Shown here piece by piece: positions 13,932-25,285 of a stretch of 64,000 bases of DNA. The DNA is taken from NCBI GenBank assembly GCA_029204225.1, contig CM055107.1, positions 8,363,472-8,427,471 of the forward strand, written 5' to 3'. The notes beneath the pieces are model-generated. The model saw only the letters and a list, made by a program, of their open reading frames with translations. It was not told the origin of the DNA and did no database searches. The position numbers were made by a program, and so were the translations under genes. Numbering within the stretch: the stretch's first letter is position 1; each line of letters begins with the position of its first letter. The stretch comes from Diphasiastrum complanatum (taxonomy: Eukaryota > Streptophyta > Lycopodiopsida > Lycopodiales > Lycopodiaceae).

Positions 13932-15610
13932 GCACTTGATCTTTGTGAGAATTGGTTCTCCCTTGCATTCTTGAACTTGACAAAGACATCATACACTTCA
14001 TCCTTGCTCTTTAGTAGATAGATCCAACAAAATCTACTAAAATCATCAATGAATGTTACATACATCTTAGCTCCACTATTGCTAATTGTAGTAGATCCAT
14101 GAATATCCGAATGTACAAGTTGAAAAGGCTTTGTAGATCTAGAAATAGATCTAGTATAAGGTAGTCTATGTGACTTAGACAAAGCACAAGACTCACAAAC
14201 ATGCTTGTCATTACTTAAGGAACTTGGAAGACCAATCACAACCTTCTTCCTTGCCATTACCTCCAATGACTTGAAGTTGAGGTGTCCCATCCTTTTGTGC
14301 CAAACCTCTTGATTAGAAATTTGCTCCCTTGAAACACATCCAATTTGGTTAGCAATAACACAAGCATCAAGTTTGAGCAACTTCCCTTGCCTTTTACCTT
14401 TTCCAATCAAGACATCCTTCCTTTTGATCAAACAAGCATCTCCATCAAACTCCACCTTGAGGCCCTTACTTAGCATTTGACTCACACTAAGCAAATTCTT
14501 GGTAATATATGGGATAAACAAGACATCCTCCAAATGAACATTCCTATTTGTAGAGCGAGAAATAGGAATTGTGCCAATCCCTTTGATTGCACACTCACCA
14601 TCATTGGCCGTGTAGATCACCCTCTTGTCATCTCCATATGCCAACAAAGAAGTGAAGTACTCTTTGTGAAAGGTCATGTGTGAACTTGCTCCACTATCAA
14701 TCCACCAAGGATCTAGATCTCCATCATTAGCAAGCATACATGAAGACATCACAAAAGCATCATCATTTGCATCATGCACATCCAAACCATCCTCATCAAG
14801 AGTAAGATTACCTTGCTTGTCTCCTTGATCTCTCTTCTTCTTGTAGCACTCACTTGCAAAGTGTCCTTTGATGCCACAATAGAAGTACTTGAGCTTTGAT
14901 CTATCCTTCTTTTTGCCACTTGAAGAAGCATCCACTTGATCTTGCCCTTTAGACCACTTGCTTTTGGTTTTGCCCTTGCATTTGCCCTTTGTAAACATAG
15001 CATCCTCTTGAAGTGTCGATGTAGATCCACCTCTTGCTTGAAGCCTATATTCCTCATTGATCAAGATCTCTTGAAGATCCATCAAACCTGGCAAAGTCTT
15101 TTGAATAGCAATACTTTGAACAATGTTAGCATGAGCATCCAACAAGCCATTAAGAATCACTTGAATAAGCTCTCCTTCCTTAATACTTTCATCTATGCAA
15201 GCTAACTCATCATTCAATGCTTTCATTCCCAGAACAAAAATACTTGGACTTTCTTCATTCTTTTGCAAACAAGAAAAGATTTGCCTTCTTAGAGTCAAAA
15301 CTCTAGAAGTAGACTTGGATTCATAAAGCTTCTTCAATGAATTCCAAGCTTCCAAAGATGATGTGCACTTACCAACTTCCTTGAGAAGTTCATTGGTAAC
15401 ATTCATCTTTATCATGTGTAGAGCCTTCTTGGCCCTCTTGTCATACCTCAATTGATCTTGTTGTGTTGCTGGTCTCTCCTCCAAACCTACAACAATATCC
15501 AAAACATCATTCATCACAAGAAGTGACTCCATCCTCACTTTCCATAATGAATAGTTACTTGAGGTAAGCCTATCATTGGCTTCCAACATGACTCCAATTG
15601 AGGTTGCCAT
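13928..15610 (-). pseudogene. Copia E gag-protease-integrase frame (560 codons)
   Basis: The frame starts at a credible native Met (MATSIGVMLEANDRLTSSNY). Residues 1-215 are a copia gag. A zinc knuckle at residues 242-255 reads YFYCGIKGHFASEC, its first Cys changed to Tyr, whereas copy H keeps CFYC. The protease motif WWIDSGASSHMTF is at 302-314. The GAG-pre-integrase motif WHKRMGH is at 437-443 with CESC at 472-475, forming the HHCC zinc finger. The integrase core begins at LVHSDIHG (500) and FIDDFSRFCW. The frame ends by frameshift shortly before the second catalytic Asp. In a whole element it would make particle protein and cut and insert the cDNA. Confidence 0.94.
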
Positions 15611-16198
15611 GTAGCAATGAACTGATCTTCTCTTTCAACCTGTTTCAATGCACAAAGAACTCCTTTGAACAACAACAAATGCTTTCAAAAGAAATCACCA
15701 AGATTTGAAACTATCTCACAAATTCTCTTCTAGCACTTATCCAAGCAAATCAACACATAGAATCATGGAATCTTGATCAATCTATGATCTATCCTCAATA
15801 TAATGACTTTTGCCACTTCCTAAGATTGAAACACACTCAAATGAAGTCCAGCAACCTCACTATCTAGAGATCCAATCAAAATTAGGGTTTTGACAAAATC
15901 ACAAAAAATTGACTATTCCAAATCTACATGCAAATGCTGAAAATTTAATATGCAATCTATAAGCCACCACTTAGGCTGAACCAATGATCCAAAACTCGGC
16001 CAAATCCAGCATGTGAATTCAAAAAACGGAATTGAACAAGTATATTGACCTATTTAGTGTTTTGATCTACAAAAGATCCAATTTACAAAAGCAAAAAATC
16101 CGATTTTGGTGTAGAATCCTCTCTAGCATGCTCTAGACTTGATATCTTCACCAAATCATTGATAGATCTAATTTCCTCTTTCATAACCTGAAATACAA
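15611..16198 (-). other. Copia E untranslated leader
   Basis: Non-coding sequence between the primer-binding site and the gag start, similar along its length to the leader of copia H (about 47,500-48,057). No structure stands out. Confidence 0.75.
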
Positions 16199-16210
16199 GC
16201 TCTGAGACCA
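16199..16210 (-). other. Copia E primer-binding site, mutated
   Basis: GCTCTGAGACCA on the plus strand reads TGGTCTCAGAGC on the minus strand, one base from the tRNA-Met site TGGTATCAGAGC. It touches the LTR end. Confidence 0.88.
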
Positions 16211-16860
16211 TGTGAAAGATTTCAGATCCTTAAGATTCAATCTACTTGAATGATCTTTGGTTAGAATGAGAAATACACTACCAATTTCACCAATGTAGAA
16301 AAATCAGCATCTACACACAATTTGAGATGCAAAAACTACTAGAACTTCATCAAACCTGAATGAAATGATTATGTACTATTGCTGTCTATACAAAACCAGC
16401 AAGCTACTGTATTTCACACGTGTGGATCCAAAAATAACAAATATAGATCATTCTACACATAGAATTGCAAGCAATCACCAAGATAGTGCACCAATGGATA
16501 GTAGAACCCAAGAGAACCATGTATAAGCATGAAATGAGATAGAGAAGAGAGAAGATGACTCTCTCCACGAGTTACATCCTTTTATAACAGGTCCAAACCC
16601 TATTTGGCCACTTGGCTTTCCCACCAAAATGCTAACCCTACCAATTTTGGGTCTAGATTCAATGTACCCAACTTATTCAAATTGAATCTACTCAAACTCG
16701 CATTCTATCTTTCCCACACTTTCAAAAAGTGTTTATTCAAATGAAATTTAGACTAATGAACTTTGAAAAGTCAACCTCTACGTCTAAAACAAGTTTTGGC
16801 CTCAATATGCCAAATATGGAAATATTGCAAAATGTGATGAAACTAGTTGAATCTTTCACA
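16211..16860 (-). mobile_element. Copia E 5' LTR (650 bases)
   Basis: It begins TGTGAAAGATTTCAG and ends GAATCTTTCACA, so both ends show the TG...CA rule with an inverted terminal match of about 10 bases. Copia H has the same LTR at 48070-48709. A TATA-like TTATAAAAGG on the minus strand lies at about 16574-16583, matched in H (about 48,438-48,446) by a similar TTATAAAAG. The partner 3' LTR is missing, so no target duplication can be tested. Confidence 0.92.
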
Positions 16861-17120
16861 AACCGCACTTATAGAAGAGTTCAAATCCAAAGACGCAGAC
16901 CCACAAGTTGAAAAAGTCAAAAATCATCCACAACACGGTGTAACCTCTTACTTCAAGGAGCATACACTAGATGAGGTAGAAGTAGTGTTACTAAGGCCCA
17001 AAACATTGGATGATGAATATCTCTCTTCTTTCCAAACTCCTACATTTGGTAGACCTGCTAAGGTCAAAAGCCTCTCAATTTGGCTTACTGAGGTGAGAAA
17101 GAACGCATTGCAATAATAGG
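16861..17120 (+). other. Open non-repeat stretch before gypsy relic
   Basis: An 89-codon open frame runs through here (16847-17116), starting inside the copia E LTR. I cannot assign it. It lies just upstream of a gypsy RT relic and could be degraded gypsy polyprotein, but no motif supports that. Confidence 0.25.
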
Positions 17121-17159
17121 TTATGACATGGTCAATCATGAGTTAATCGATATAAAATA

Positions 17160-17610
17160 GGGTCTCCACCAACTTGGGTACCTATGTATATAAGGTAATG
17201 TCATTTGGATTTGTGCAACATACCTCACATCTTAATCCAAAGAGTTATGAGTTATGTCTTCAAAAAATATCTCCAAAAATTCCTAGAAATATTCTTGAAT
17301 GGCCTATGTGCACACTCCCTCTATATCAAACATTTACATTGTTTAGAAAAAGTGCCAAATCAATGTCGCTTGTATGGCATATCACTCAATCTTGCAAAAT
17401 GCAAGGCATAGTGCTAGAACATGTTATCTCAAGACATTGTATTGCTACTGATTGAGAGAAGATCAAGGCAATAATTTATTTGCCCAAATCTGAGATTGTG
17501 CATGAAATCTTAGAGTTCATGGAACATTGCAATTGTTATCAGAGATATATATTATTACATGTTAAGTTATCCAAACCGATCTATCGCATACAATATTTAG
17601 CCATTGCAAA
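17160..17610 (+). pseudogene. Gypsy R: reverse transcriptase relic
   Basis: Three frames together give gypsy RT text: YVYKVMSFGF, then FQ/IQRVMSYVFKKYLQKFLEI and SLNLAKCK, then EHVISRHCIATD followed by EKIKAIIYLPKSEIVHEI and CNCYQRYI. These match the usual order KVMPFGL, QRVM, LNPxKC, GHVISxxGIATDPEKI and GxxxYYRRFI. The catalytic YLDD has become FLNGL. At least two frameshifts and one stop are present. It is an old fragment with no LTR visible; copia E's LTR abuts its upstream side. Confidence 0.85.
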
Positions 17611-18120
17611 ACACTAGTTAGTACTGATTTGCAATGAGGAGACGTCAAACTGAGTTGATAAGGTGTTAGCAAATTGGAAAGAGTTAAAATTGATATACAT
17701 CTACTAGTGCAAATTAGTCGGTAGTCATTTGATGAATGATTAAGGATGTATCATTCTAAACATCAATTTCATATTTTGTTGAATAGTGTGTATTTTTTAA
17801 AATTCATAAGTATCTCACAAAGATTGACTAAAAAAAATTAGACTCGTACGTACTTAGTGAAAGATAATAATTTTGAAATTGCATTTTCTTTCTCTTTGAT
17901 TGAACATCCTTTTAATGCCACTAGAAATAAATGCCACACAAATGAACACATAAATTAAAATCATTTTATTCAGTAATATAATGGTTTCTATTGTTTTTTT
18001 TTAAGGCAATAGTAGTTGTTGTAACAGGTGTGCCAATAATGAGATTTTGAAACATACAACTTGTGGTATGCAATGAATGCCAATATGTACTTGTGTAACC
18101 TATTGATAGTCACATATATT
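17611..18120. other. Non-coding, nothing recognised
   Basis: AT-rich sequence without a recognisable frame, LTR end or repeat. Confidence 0.5.
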
Positions 18121-18123
18121 GAA

Positions 18124-18546
18124 TCACATCCTTGACACATCAATTTTGCTCCTTTGAAAAAATCCATGGAGGATTTGCAACGCTTGGCCTAGACTTGTGA
18201 GAGAATGTGTCTCATTTCTCTCAATTCCAATAGTATGTTTTGAGTTGTCACCAAGCTGTACAATTTGAGAGTGGGTGTATGATTGATAGTCTTTAAACCA
18301 GTCTTTGTGGTGAGTCATATGTTGAGTTGCTCTCGAGTCTAGGTACCAGGAATTGATATCCTGATTTTCTTCGACCTTGGTCAAGGAGGCTGCTTTATCT
18401 TCATTTTGGAGCTGGATCGAAAAACTAGCTGAAGTAAAATTTGCTTGTTGTTGGAACTGCTTCTTTTTCTCATTGTTAAATTTTAGAGTTTTGCAGTCCC
18501 TTGTCACAAAAGCCACATACTTCCAAGTACAATGACTTTTCTAATT
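18124..18546 (-). pseudogene. Copia W: gag end and protease relic
   Basis: The minus frame shows a damaged zinc knuckle (CHCTWKYVAFVTRDC, shifted spacing) and then WYLDSRATQHMTHH, where the protease active site D-S-G is changed to D-S-R. It then fades out after IVQLGDNSKH. It resembles copia D, which lies just to the right in the opposite orientation (WYLDNGATQHMT). LTR D abuts its right edge near 18550. Confidence 0.85.
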
Positions 18547-18549
18547 AGG

Positions 18550-19182
18550 TGACAATCATTCAATGTAATTAATATACGGATGAAATCTATAAATAGATCA
18601 TCCAAGCACAAAGTAGTGATTGCTCCGTCTATGAGACACATTATTTGAGCCTCTCAATTACACCGTCATTTTAGGTTGTAATTGCTATTTGTATTGTGCT
18701 TCAGTGTAATATAGCAACAACACGTTTTTATCTGTGTACAACATAGATGAATGCTTGTTGTGATTGAATGCACTTTCATTGCTGTTTGATCGCGCTTGTT
18801 TACTCACTCTGATCAGAACACGGAGGTCTACGACTCCTCAATTTTTGATCAGACGATGGTTGTCTTTGACGTCTGAGGAACTCGCGATATCATATTGCTC
18901 TTCCATTTATTTCAGAACTATACTTCACATTGAATCTGATTTCAATAGTATCACACACAAACCATCTCTAATTTCTTCGGTGGATTGTACTCTTGTTTTA
19001 GAGTATGAATTAATTTTTAAGATCCTGTTGGCCAATCAGAACATTGAAGTTGTGATTACATTTAGCATAAGCTATCTATTAGACTGTTTTTGCATTTAGC
19101 AACCAATTAGAACGGGAGAGCTGTTCCGCAATATTTCTGCTCTCTTCTCCGTTCATGTTCTTCTATCTCCCTTGCCCCATCA
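18550..19182 (+). mobile_element. Copia D 5' LTR
   Basis: It runs from TGACAATCATTC to GCCCCATCA, ending two bases before the primer-binding site. A TATA-like element CTATAAATAG lies at about 18589-18598. The 3' edge is firm; the 5' edge is inferred from the TG and from the end of the neighbouring copia W relic. No second copy is present. Confidence 0.65.
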
Positions 19183-19184
19183 GA

Positions 19185-19197
19185 TTGGTATCAGAAC
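19185..19197 (+). other. Copia D primer-binding site
   Basis: TTGGTATCAGAAC matches the tRNA-Met type site with G to A near its end. It follows the LTR end by two bases. Confidence 0.9.
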
Positions 19198-19249
19198 GTA
19201 GTTCAAATAAACCAAGAGATTAAGTTTGTTCTATTTGTATACTGTTATC

Positions 19250-20188
19250 ATGTCTCATATAGGTAGCTTCTCATCTTCATCACTCAATGAAGCTAGAGTC
19301 ATTGACAAGTTCAATGGTTCTAACTTCTACATTTGGAAGTTAAAACTTAGAATGATGTTGATAGATAGAGATCTTTGGGATGTAGTAGAAGGTGCAGACC
19401 TGAAACCATAAGATGGTGATCAAGCAAAGGCTTGGAGGATCAAACATCAGAAGGCCTTAGCATGTATCACACTCAATCTGGCCGACTCCCAAATATCTCA
19501 TGTTATCACGTGCAAAACGTGTAAGGAAGAACTGGACTTGTTATCAAGTCTTTATGAGACTCATGATGTAACCACGAGATTACATCTTAGAAGGAAGTTA
19601 TTTACTCTTAGCATGTCTAATTCTATTGCCATCACTTCTCACATCAATAGCTTCAAGTCCCTATTAGATCAGTTATCAGTTGTAGGATGTTCTATTCAGG
19701 ATGATGATGTCGTTATGATCTTGGTTTTTTCTCTTCCAAAGTCATATGGACACTTTGTGGTGATGATCTCCACACAACCCGACCTCACTCTTCAAAAGGT
19801 GATCGGTCATCTTCTTCAAGAAGAAATGCGGAGAAAGACTAGCAGCCTGTTCATCAAAGACAAATCCATGGCTCTATACACCAAGAAGAAAGACTATTCC
19901 AAGGGCAAGAATCAAGTGCAACAGCAACAACAGAAGCCTCACACTCAAGGTGAGCATGGTGGATCACGCAAGGCTTTTTTGCAGATATTGCAAAAGAGCT
20001 AATCATGACATCAAGGAGAATCGCATCAGGATCTACAACGAGACAAAGAAGCAACAACAACAACCACAGCTAGACTCCTCCAACACGACCGAATTTAAGG
20101 AGCAAGACACACACTTGTTAATGGCTTACAACAGTAGTGAAGACTGTGATAACTGGTACCTGGACAACGGCGCTACCCAACACATGAC
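19250..20188 (+). pseudogene. Copia D gag and start of protease
   Basis: The probable start is the Met of MSHIGSFSSSSLN at 19250, about 50 bases past the primer site. A copia gag follows: KFNGSNFYIWKLKLRMML, one TAA after about 53 codons (about 19409), RRKLFTLSMSNS, then a Lys/Gln-rich linker. After a frame change near 19980 comes CRYCKRANHDIKENR, a zinc knuckle with its last Cys lost, and WYLDNGATQHMT, the protease site as D-N-G. The element is cut here by gypsy Q; the rest of its polyprotein is not in the window. Confidence 0.88.
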
Positions 20189-21018
20189 TGTTAGCAACTG
20201 TGTTAACACAGAGACAATAAAAAAGAAAGAAATAAAAGTCCGTGGCATGTGTTTTGTGAGACCACGTATGAGTATGTGTCAATAAACTTCAGCCATGGCA
20301 TGTGTTTTTTAAGTCCATGAGTAGAAGCTTAAATAATAATAAAATAGCTTAAACTTAGATTTAGAACTTAGACTTAGAAAACTTAAGATTAGAAATATTT
20401 TATCTTAAGTTTTCCTAAGTTAAGAAATTTGAAGTTCTAAATCCTAACTTAGAAGTTCTAGAAAGGCTAGAAACAGATTAGTCCCATAAGTTAGTAGATA
20501 CTTATGGAAGGCCCTCCTTGCCATAAAAGGAGAGGTATTTGCATTGTAAACAACACTTTTGAGATTTAGCTATCTTGCTCTCTATTTTGGAGAATTATCA
20601 TTCTATTTCATTTGTGTTCCCTTTGGAAAGGTGCATAGCTTGAGGGAAGGTGCTCGGGCTCTTGCCTCCTTTTCATCGATTTTATTGTGGCATGTTCATT
20701 ATTGCTTATTTGCTTAGTATTAGCCACAATCTCATTTTATTACCCTTTGGGTGTTAAGTAGAATTTAGATTAATCTTCTTGCTAGTTGGGAAGCCTTAGC
20801 AAGACTTTTGTATTTCTTAAGTAAGTGGCTAGTTGGGTACCGTCTTAGCCACCCCATTTGTTTCTAAGTACTAGTTGTGAAGCCTTAGTACTCCATTTAG
20901 TTGTTGTTTTTATTTTGCTAGGAAGCTTGTGGAAACTTACAAAGTGGACGAACCTCTATATCCCTATACTACATCCGTAAGTAGGTCTAGCACTAGTTGA
21001 CTAGAAATACTTCCGACA
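20189..21018 (+). mobile_element. Gypsy Q 5' LTR (830 bases)
   Basis: It starts TGTTAGCAACTG within the protease of copia D and ends TTCCGACA at the primer-binding site. CATAAAAGG at about 20522 is a likely TATA box. An imperfect hairpin lies at 20372-20420, where GAAAACTTAAGAT pairs with ATCTTAAGTTTTC. No matching 3' LTR is found. Confidence 0.85.
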
Positions 21019-21033
21019 TTGGCGCCGTTGTCG
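21019..21033 (+). other. Gypsy Q primer-binding site
   Basis: TTGGCGCCGTTGTCG directly after the LTR; the class found in Tat/Athila-like plant elements, here with GTCG in place of the usual GCCG. Confidence 0.85.
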
Positions 21034-21790
21034 ATTTTTAAGTATTTTTTTACCTAGCTTCTTCTACTTTTTCTTTTGTTTTTTTGCTTCTGTGTTGTAT
21101 GTTTGCTTGTGTGCTTGTCTCTATCTACCAACAAACAACACACGTCGTCTCTCCAAGTCCTACACAAGCTGCGGAGCAACTTCTTAAACCGGGGGGAAGC
21201 AACAAAAGAGTCAACTTGGGCATTTTCTTCAAAATAAGTGACCCAAGTGACCTTTCACACAACCAAAAATGTATATCAGAATTCGCCAGCCTATCTACAG
21301 CCCTAACAGTCCCTGATCTTTCATTTTATTACCTCCACGAATTTTGACCACGGTTAGATTTTGAGAAAACAGCCTGATATACTGTCAAAATCTCTTATTT
21401 CTCACCCAAATCTTCGTCCTAGGATTTGCCGGCTTCACTGAGGCTAGATCTCATCAAGATCAGTCCTCCAGCAGCTCCGCGAATTCTATCTCAGAGATTT
21501 TGCCCGTTTACTGTCAGAAAATCACATTTTTTTCCATATTCCCTATCTGCCAGTCAAACCTCTCTGTTAGAATTCACCATCTAGCCTAAGAATTTGTTCC
21601 CAAAGAGCACAATTTCTCTGTCCTACCCGCAAATTCTGACACTCCAATTTTTTCCCAGAAAATCTAAAAAAATCACTATTTTGACATTCAGAACTCTTTA
21701 TCAGAATTCGCGAGTATTATAGTTCAATTTATCTGCCTCTCCACGATTTCTTAGCCTGTCCGCGAATTCTATCACGACCAGAAAGACCAG
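21034..21790 (+). other. Gypsy Q leader
   Basis: Non-coding leader between the primer site and surviving gag, with several GAATTC/GAATTCGC phrases about 60-180 bases apart. One 87-codon open frame at 21084-21347 has no recognisable domain and is probably chance. Confidence 0.6.
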
Positions 21791-21794
21791 TTTT

Positions 21795-22340
21795 TGTCCT
21801 ACACTATCCATTCTACAAGCAAACTGCCAACCAAGTTGTCTTTGCCGCACATCAACTACCCACAATACGAGGATGCTTTATTTGTTCAAGTAAACATCCT
21901 AGTATTTGCTGTCCAGATAAACTCCGCTTTTTTCCAGCTTGTGAAAATTGTGGTCTTCGACATCACATGAAGGACTGCCCATCCTGATCTAAGCCAGCCG
22001 CTCCTGTTTGTTCAGTGCAAGTAGAAATCTTACCAATCAAAACACATCCTGCTTGGGTCTTGACTCGGACACAAACCCAACGCCAAGCCCCTACACTTGC
22101 TCCCAGCAAAACTCAACCGCAGGCTGCCCCTCCAAGTGACTATTCAACCCCGATAGTTTATCCTCACCCATCTGAAGAAATTCGGTTGCATCATGAGTAT
22201 CGCCAACAAATCTGCAATGCCGACCAACAATCTTTCTCTTCTCATAAAGTACCTCACAAGCCCTTTGAAAGCAAAACCCTTGAAGGTACCGAAGTTTGGG
22301 GAGATTTACTACAAGCCAATGTCACTCTTCCCTTCCATGT
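21795..22340 (+). pseudogene. Gypsy Q gag C-terminal part with two short-spaced zinc knuckles
   Basis: Reading gives VVFAAHQLPTIRGCFIC, two knuckles CFICSSKHPSICC and CENCGLRHHMKDC, one stop, then KPAAPVCSVQV and the tail THPAWVLTRTQTQ. Both knuckles are CX2CX3HX4C, one residue shorter between C and H than the standard knuckle. The upstream bulk of gag is deleted: the leader passes directly into this segment near 21795. The minus-strand fragment N carries the same region nearly unchanged, including both knuckles. Confidence 0.85.
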
Positions 22341-22469
22341 ACTCTAGAAGCATGCTGGCCAGTGGAAACAACAGATCCAATCCAATACCACCACCACTAT
22401 TGACGAGTTGTCTGAAATGCCCTTACATCTAACCAATCCACTCAACGAATGAGGCAACATCAAAATCCC

Positions 22470-23180
22470 AGCTACCCATCATCAATCCTGTGAAGTTTTA
22501 ATAGTATTCGATGGAAGTTCCGGGGTTAATATCAGTTCCACATCCCTCATGATGGAATGGAATCTGAGTGACAAGCTAGCCAAATCTACTTGTCAGCTTC
22601 GGATGGCTGATCAAAGTGTGGTCCGACCTACCGGTTTCCTTCCGCACGTGCTAATCAAACTAGGAGGTCTCAAGTTTTCTGTTGATCTCGTAGTACTTGA
22701 TATTCCCAATAATGCCTATTCTTATGAATTACTACTTGGTTGTCTGTGGCTCACCCAGTGCACGAGCCGTTCATGACTGGAGCAAAGGCCGAGTCACTTT
22801 TGAAAATCGTGACAATTCTGTCACCATTGACTCAACGGGTAAACTCAAACCTGCACACATCCATGACGAGGGATCCTCAACCACCAACTCAATATTTGAG
22901 CCATACCAGTCCAGCCACGAAAAAGGTCATTATGTTAAATTTACTGATATCATAAACTGGAGTCACAGCCTAGCTACCATTGATTGTGTGAATGCCGATT
23001 ACTGTGCTCAGCATCAGGATAATTGTACCTCTCCACTCCCGATCGATCACGACCAATTACCTGATCTGGATACACCTATCATCAATATCAATTTTATTGA
23101 TATTCTTCCACACCATGATGAATTACTAAATGTTGATTTATTTATTGATGACGAGAACGTCTTACAAATTCAGAATTGAC
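22470..23180 (+). pseudogene. Gypsy Q protease and linker
   Basis: CEVLIVFDGSSGVNI is the pepsin-type protease site, with D-G-S in place of the usual D-T/S-G, followed by the second half ending LLGCLWLTQ. A frameshift near 22750 moves reading into ARAVHDWSKGRVTFEN, the normal continuation after the LLGRPWL motif. An acidic linker follows to a TGA at 23177-23179. The protease would cut the gag-pol polyprotein. Confidence 0.82.
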
Positions 23181-23835
23181 CAGAAGATATGGACATTTTG
23201 ATATTCAGATCCTCAACTATATGGAAGCACTCCCACCTAGGACCTATCCGCAACATGCTTCCAAGGTGGAACCAGTTGCCAGGGTTGCAATTGAAAAACC
23301 TGAGACAAAATTCTATCGACCCAAATGCCCACACTATCCATGGGATCTCTGTGAGGAGGAAACTATCTTTTAAATTGATGACAAGATCCTCCATGACATA
23401 CCAACTGTCCCTCATCCACGCACCTCTCCACCACTGAAACCTCAACCACGTGGTCATACTATGAAAGAGAAAATGAAAAAACCACTTCAAATTTAACCGC
23501 CGGGTGAACTCACCATTGTTCGAGAAGTTCCTGAGATTGCCTCTAGTCCTACATCAGTCCCCGAAAAATTCCAAGCACCATCCCGACAAGAGAAATGCAA
23601 GGCTCCCCTCGAATCTCTAGCCCATGATGTTCCTGCATACTTTAAGGACTATACAATCGAGGATGTCACAATCCAATTACCCCAAGCTCAACATGAGCCA
23701 ACTGGTAATTCACCCTATGAAAGCCCTGCACAAACCATAACCCTTTCCCTGAGTGATCCAAATGAAACCAACAAATATCTTGTCCACGTCGGAGCTCATC
23801 CCAATCGTGAACAACGCAGACGACTTGAAAAGCTC
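23181..23835 (+). other. Gypsy Q protease-RT linker, broken
   Basis: Polyprotein linker with mixed frames and no domain. It corresponds to the variable region before RT in Tat-like elements. Confidence 0.6.
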
Positions 23836-24816
23836 ATGCGAAAATATCGACATGTCTTTGCCTGGACCTATAAAGACATGAAAGGCATCTCACCCCAAGT
23901 AGTTGTGCATTGTATCCCGCTTAAACCGGGTGTGAGACCCACTGCGAGTCGTCCATACAGATGCAATCCCATCTATAAGGCCAAGATCAAAGAAGAATTA
24001 CAACACCTCTTAGATGCGGGATTTATCTATGAAATTGAGCATACTGAGTGGGTCTCCCCAATTGGCATCGTCCCCAAGAAAAATGGAAAACTCCGCATTT
24101 GTGTCGATTTTAAGAAATTTAACGCCGTCACTGAACATGATCATTTTCCATTACCTTTTGGAGAATCCATCTTAGAAAATCTAGCAGGAGATGAGGCTTA
24201 CTCCTTCTTAGATGGCTTTAGCAGATACAATATGATCCAAATCGCTGAAGAGGATCAACAAAAAACCGCGTTTGCCACAGAATGGGAAACCTTCTGCTGG
24301 AAAGTCATGCCTTTTGGTCTCTACAATGCTCCTAGCATCTTCCAACGTGTTATGCAAGCAGCCTTTTCTCAACAAATGGGTGATACCTTAGAAGTTTACT
24401 TGGACGATTTAGGAGCACATTCTGAAGAAATACGCCATCTGTCTGTGCTCGAAATTTTTTTTATCCAATATCAACGCTTCGTCATCTCTCTTAATCCTGA
24501 AAAATGCCAAATTTGGGTAACCCATGGTATTGTGTTAGGACATATTATCTCACGAAATGGCATTGCCACTGACCCTGAAAAGATCCTTATCATTCAAAAT
24601 CTACCGGAACCACGTATGATACGTGAAGTTTATTCCTTCCTTGGCCATGCCAACTACTATCGGTGCTTTATTTTCGATTTCGCTAACAAAGCACGCTTAA
24701 TCTACAAAGTAGTTGTAGTTCCCAAATGGACGGATGAACAGCGCGTCACTTTTAATCAGCTCAAAGAAGCCCTTACCAATGCACCCATCCTCCGAGCTCT
24801 TGATTATTCTAAATAA
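23836..24816 (+). pseudogene. Gypsy Q reverse transcriptase (open over 326 codons)
   Basis: A continuous frame holds a complete gypsy RT: FAWTYKDMKGISP lead-in, PIGIVPKKNGKLRICVDF (residues 75-92), YSFLDGFSRYNMIQI with the first Asp (122-136), KVMPFGLYNAPS (156-167), and YLDDLGAHSE with the catalytic Asp pair (188-197), then GHIISRNGIATDPEK and FLGHANYYRCFI. All three catalytic aspartates are present. It ends at a TAA at 24814-24816, immediately before RNase H, in the same frame as the RNase H that follows. It is the best preserved gypsy RT in the window, though an internal part of a polyprotein. Confidence 0.93.
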
Positions 24817-25149
24817 TTCTATGTGCATACCGATGCATCCAAGTATGCCATTGGAGCAGTGCTCACCCAATCGGGAGAATTAAAAAAAGACTACCCAATT
24901 CGTTTTCTTAGTCGACAATTGATACCTGCTGAAGTCAATTATACCACTACCAAACGCGAAGCCTTGGCAATGGTATATGCGGTTCAGAAGTTTTGCCATT
25001 ATCTTCTAGGAAAAGTCTTTGCGTTCTTCATTGATCATCAAGCACTGTTGTATCTCATCAACAAGACCTGCACGACAGGCCGTATTACTAGATGGATTCT
25101 ATTATTCCGAGAATTTGAGTTTAGGATCGTGGTTCATAAGGGAGTTTAG
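24817..25149 (+). pseudogene. Gypsy Q RNase H
   Basis: FYVHTDASKYAIGAVLTQ (first Asp), then TKREALAMVYAVQKF (Glu), then FFIDHQALLYLINK. It is separated from the RT by a single TAA at 24814-24816. After TRWILLFREFEFRIVVHKGV it stops at 25147 and the frame breaks. Confidence 0.9.
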
Positions 25150-25285
25150 CATTTTTTTAGCAAACCATCTATCCTGAATTCCTAACCTTCCTACCTCTGA
25201 TCAAGGCATCAACGATGATTTACCAGATGTAATCCTTTTCCAAGTTGACTCTACACCTGTATGGGCTAAGGAAATTATCGAATAT

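Larger units (their letters stand above)
13136..16860 (-). mobile_element. Copia E: Ty1/copia retrotransposon lacking RT
   Basis: In the minus direction: LTR (16860-16211), primer-binding site (16210-16199), leader (about 590 bases), gag, protease, GAG-pre-integrase and integrase. Sequence homology stops at the RT lead-in near 13136. RT, RNase H and the 3' LTR are absent. The same family is present as H (46.7-48.7 kb) and as fragment U (31.7-32.2 kb). It has the longest intact copia frame in the window and is probably one of the younger elements here. Confidence 0.93.

Noticed and set aside
19226..19249. Earlier Met (19226) as the start of copia D gag
   Set aside because: The next in-frame Met at 19250 begins the usual gag text; the eight extra residues are not conserved in copia gags.
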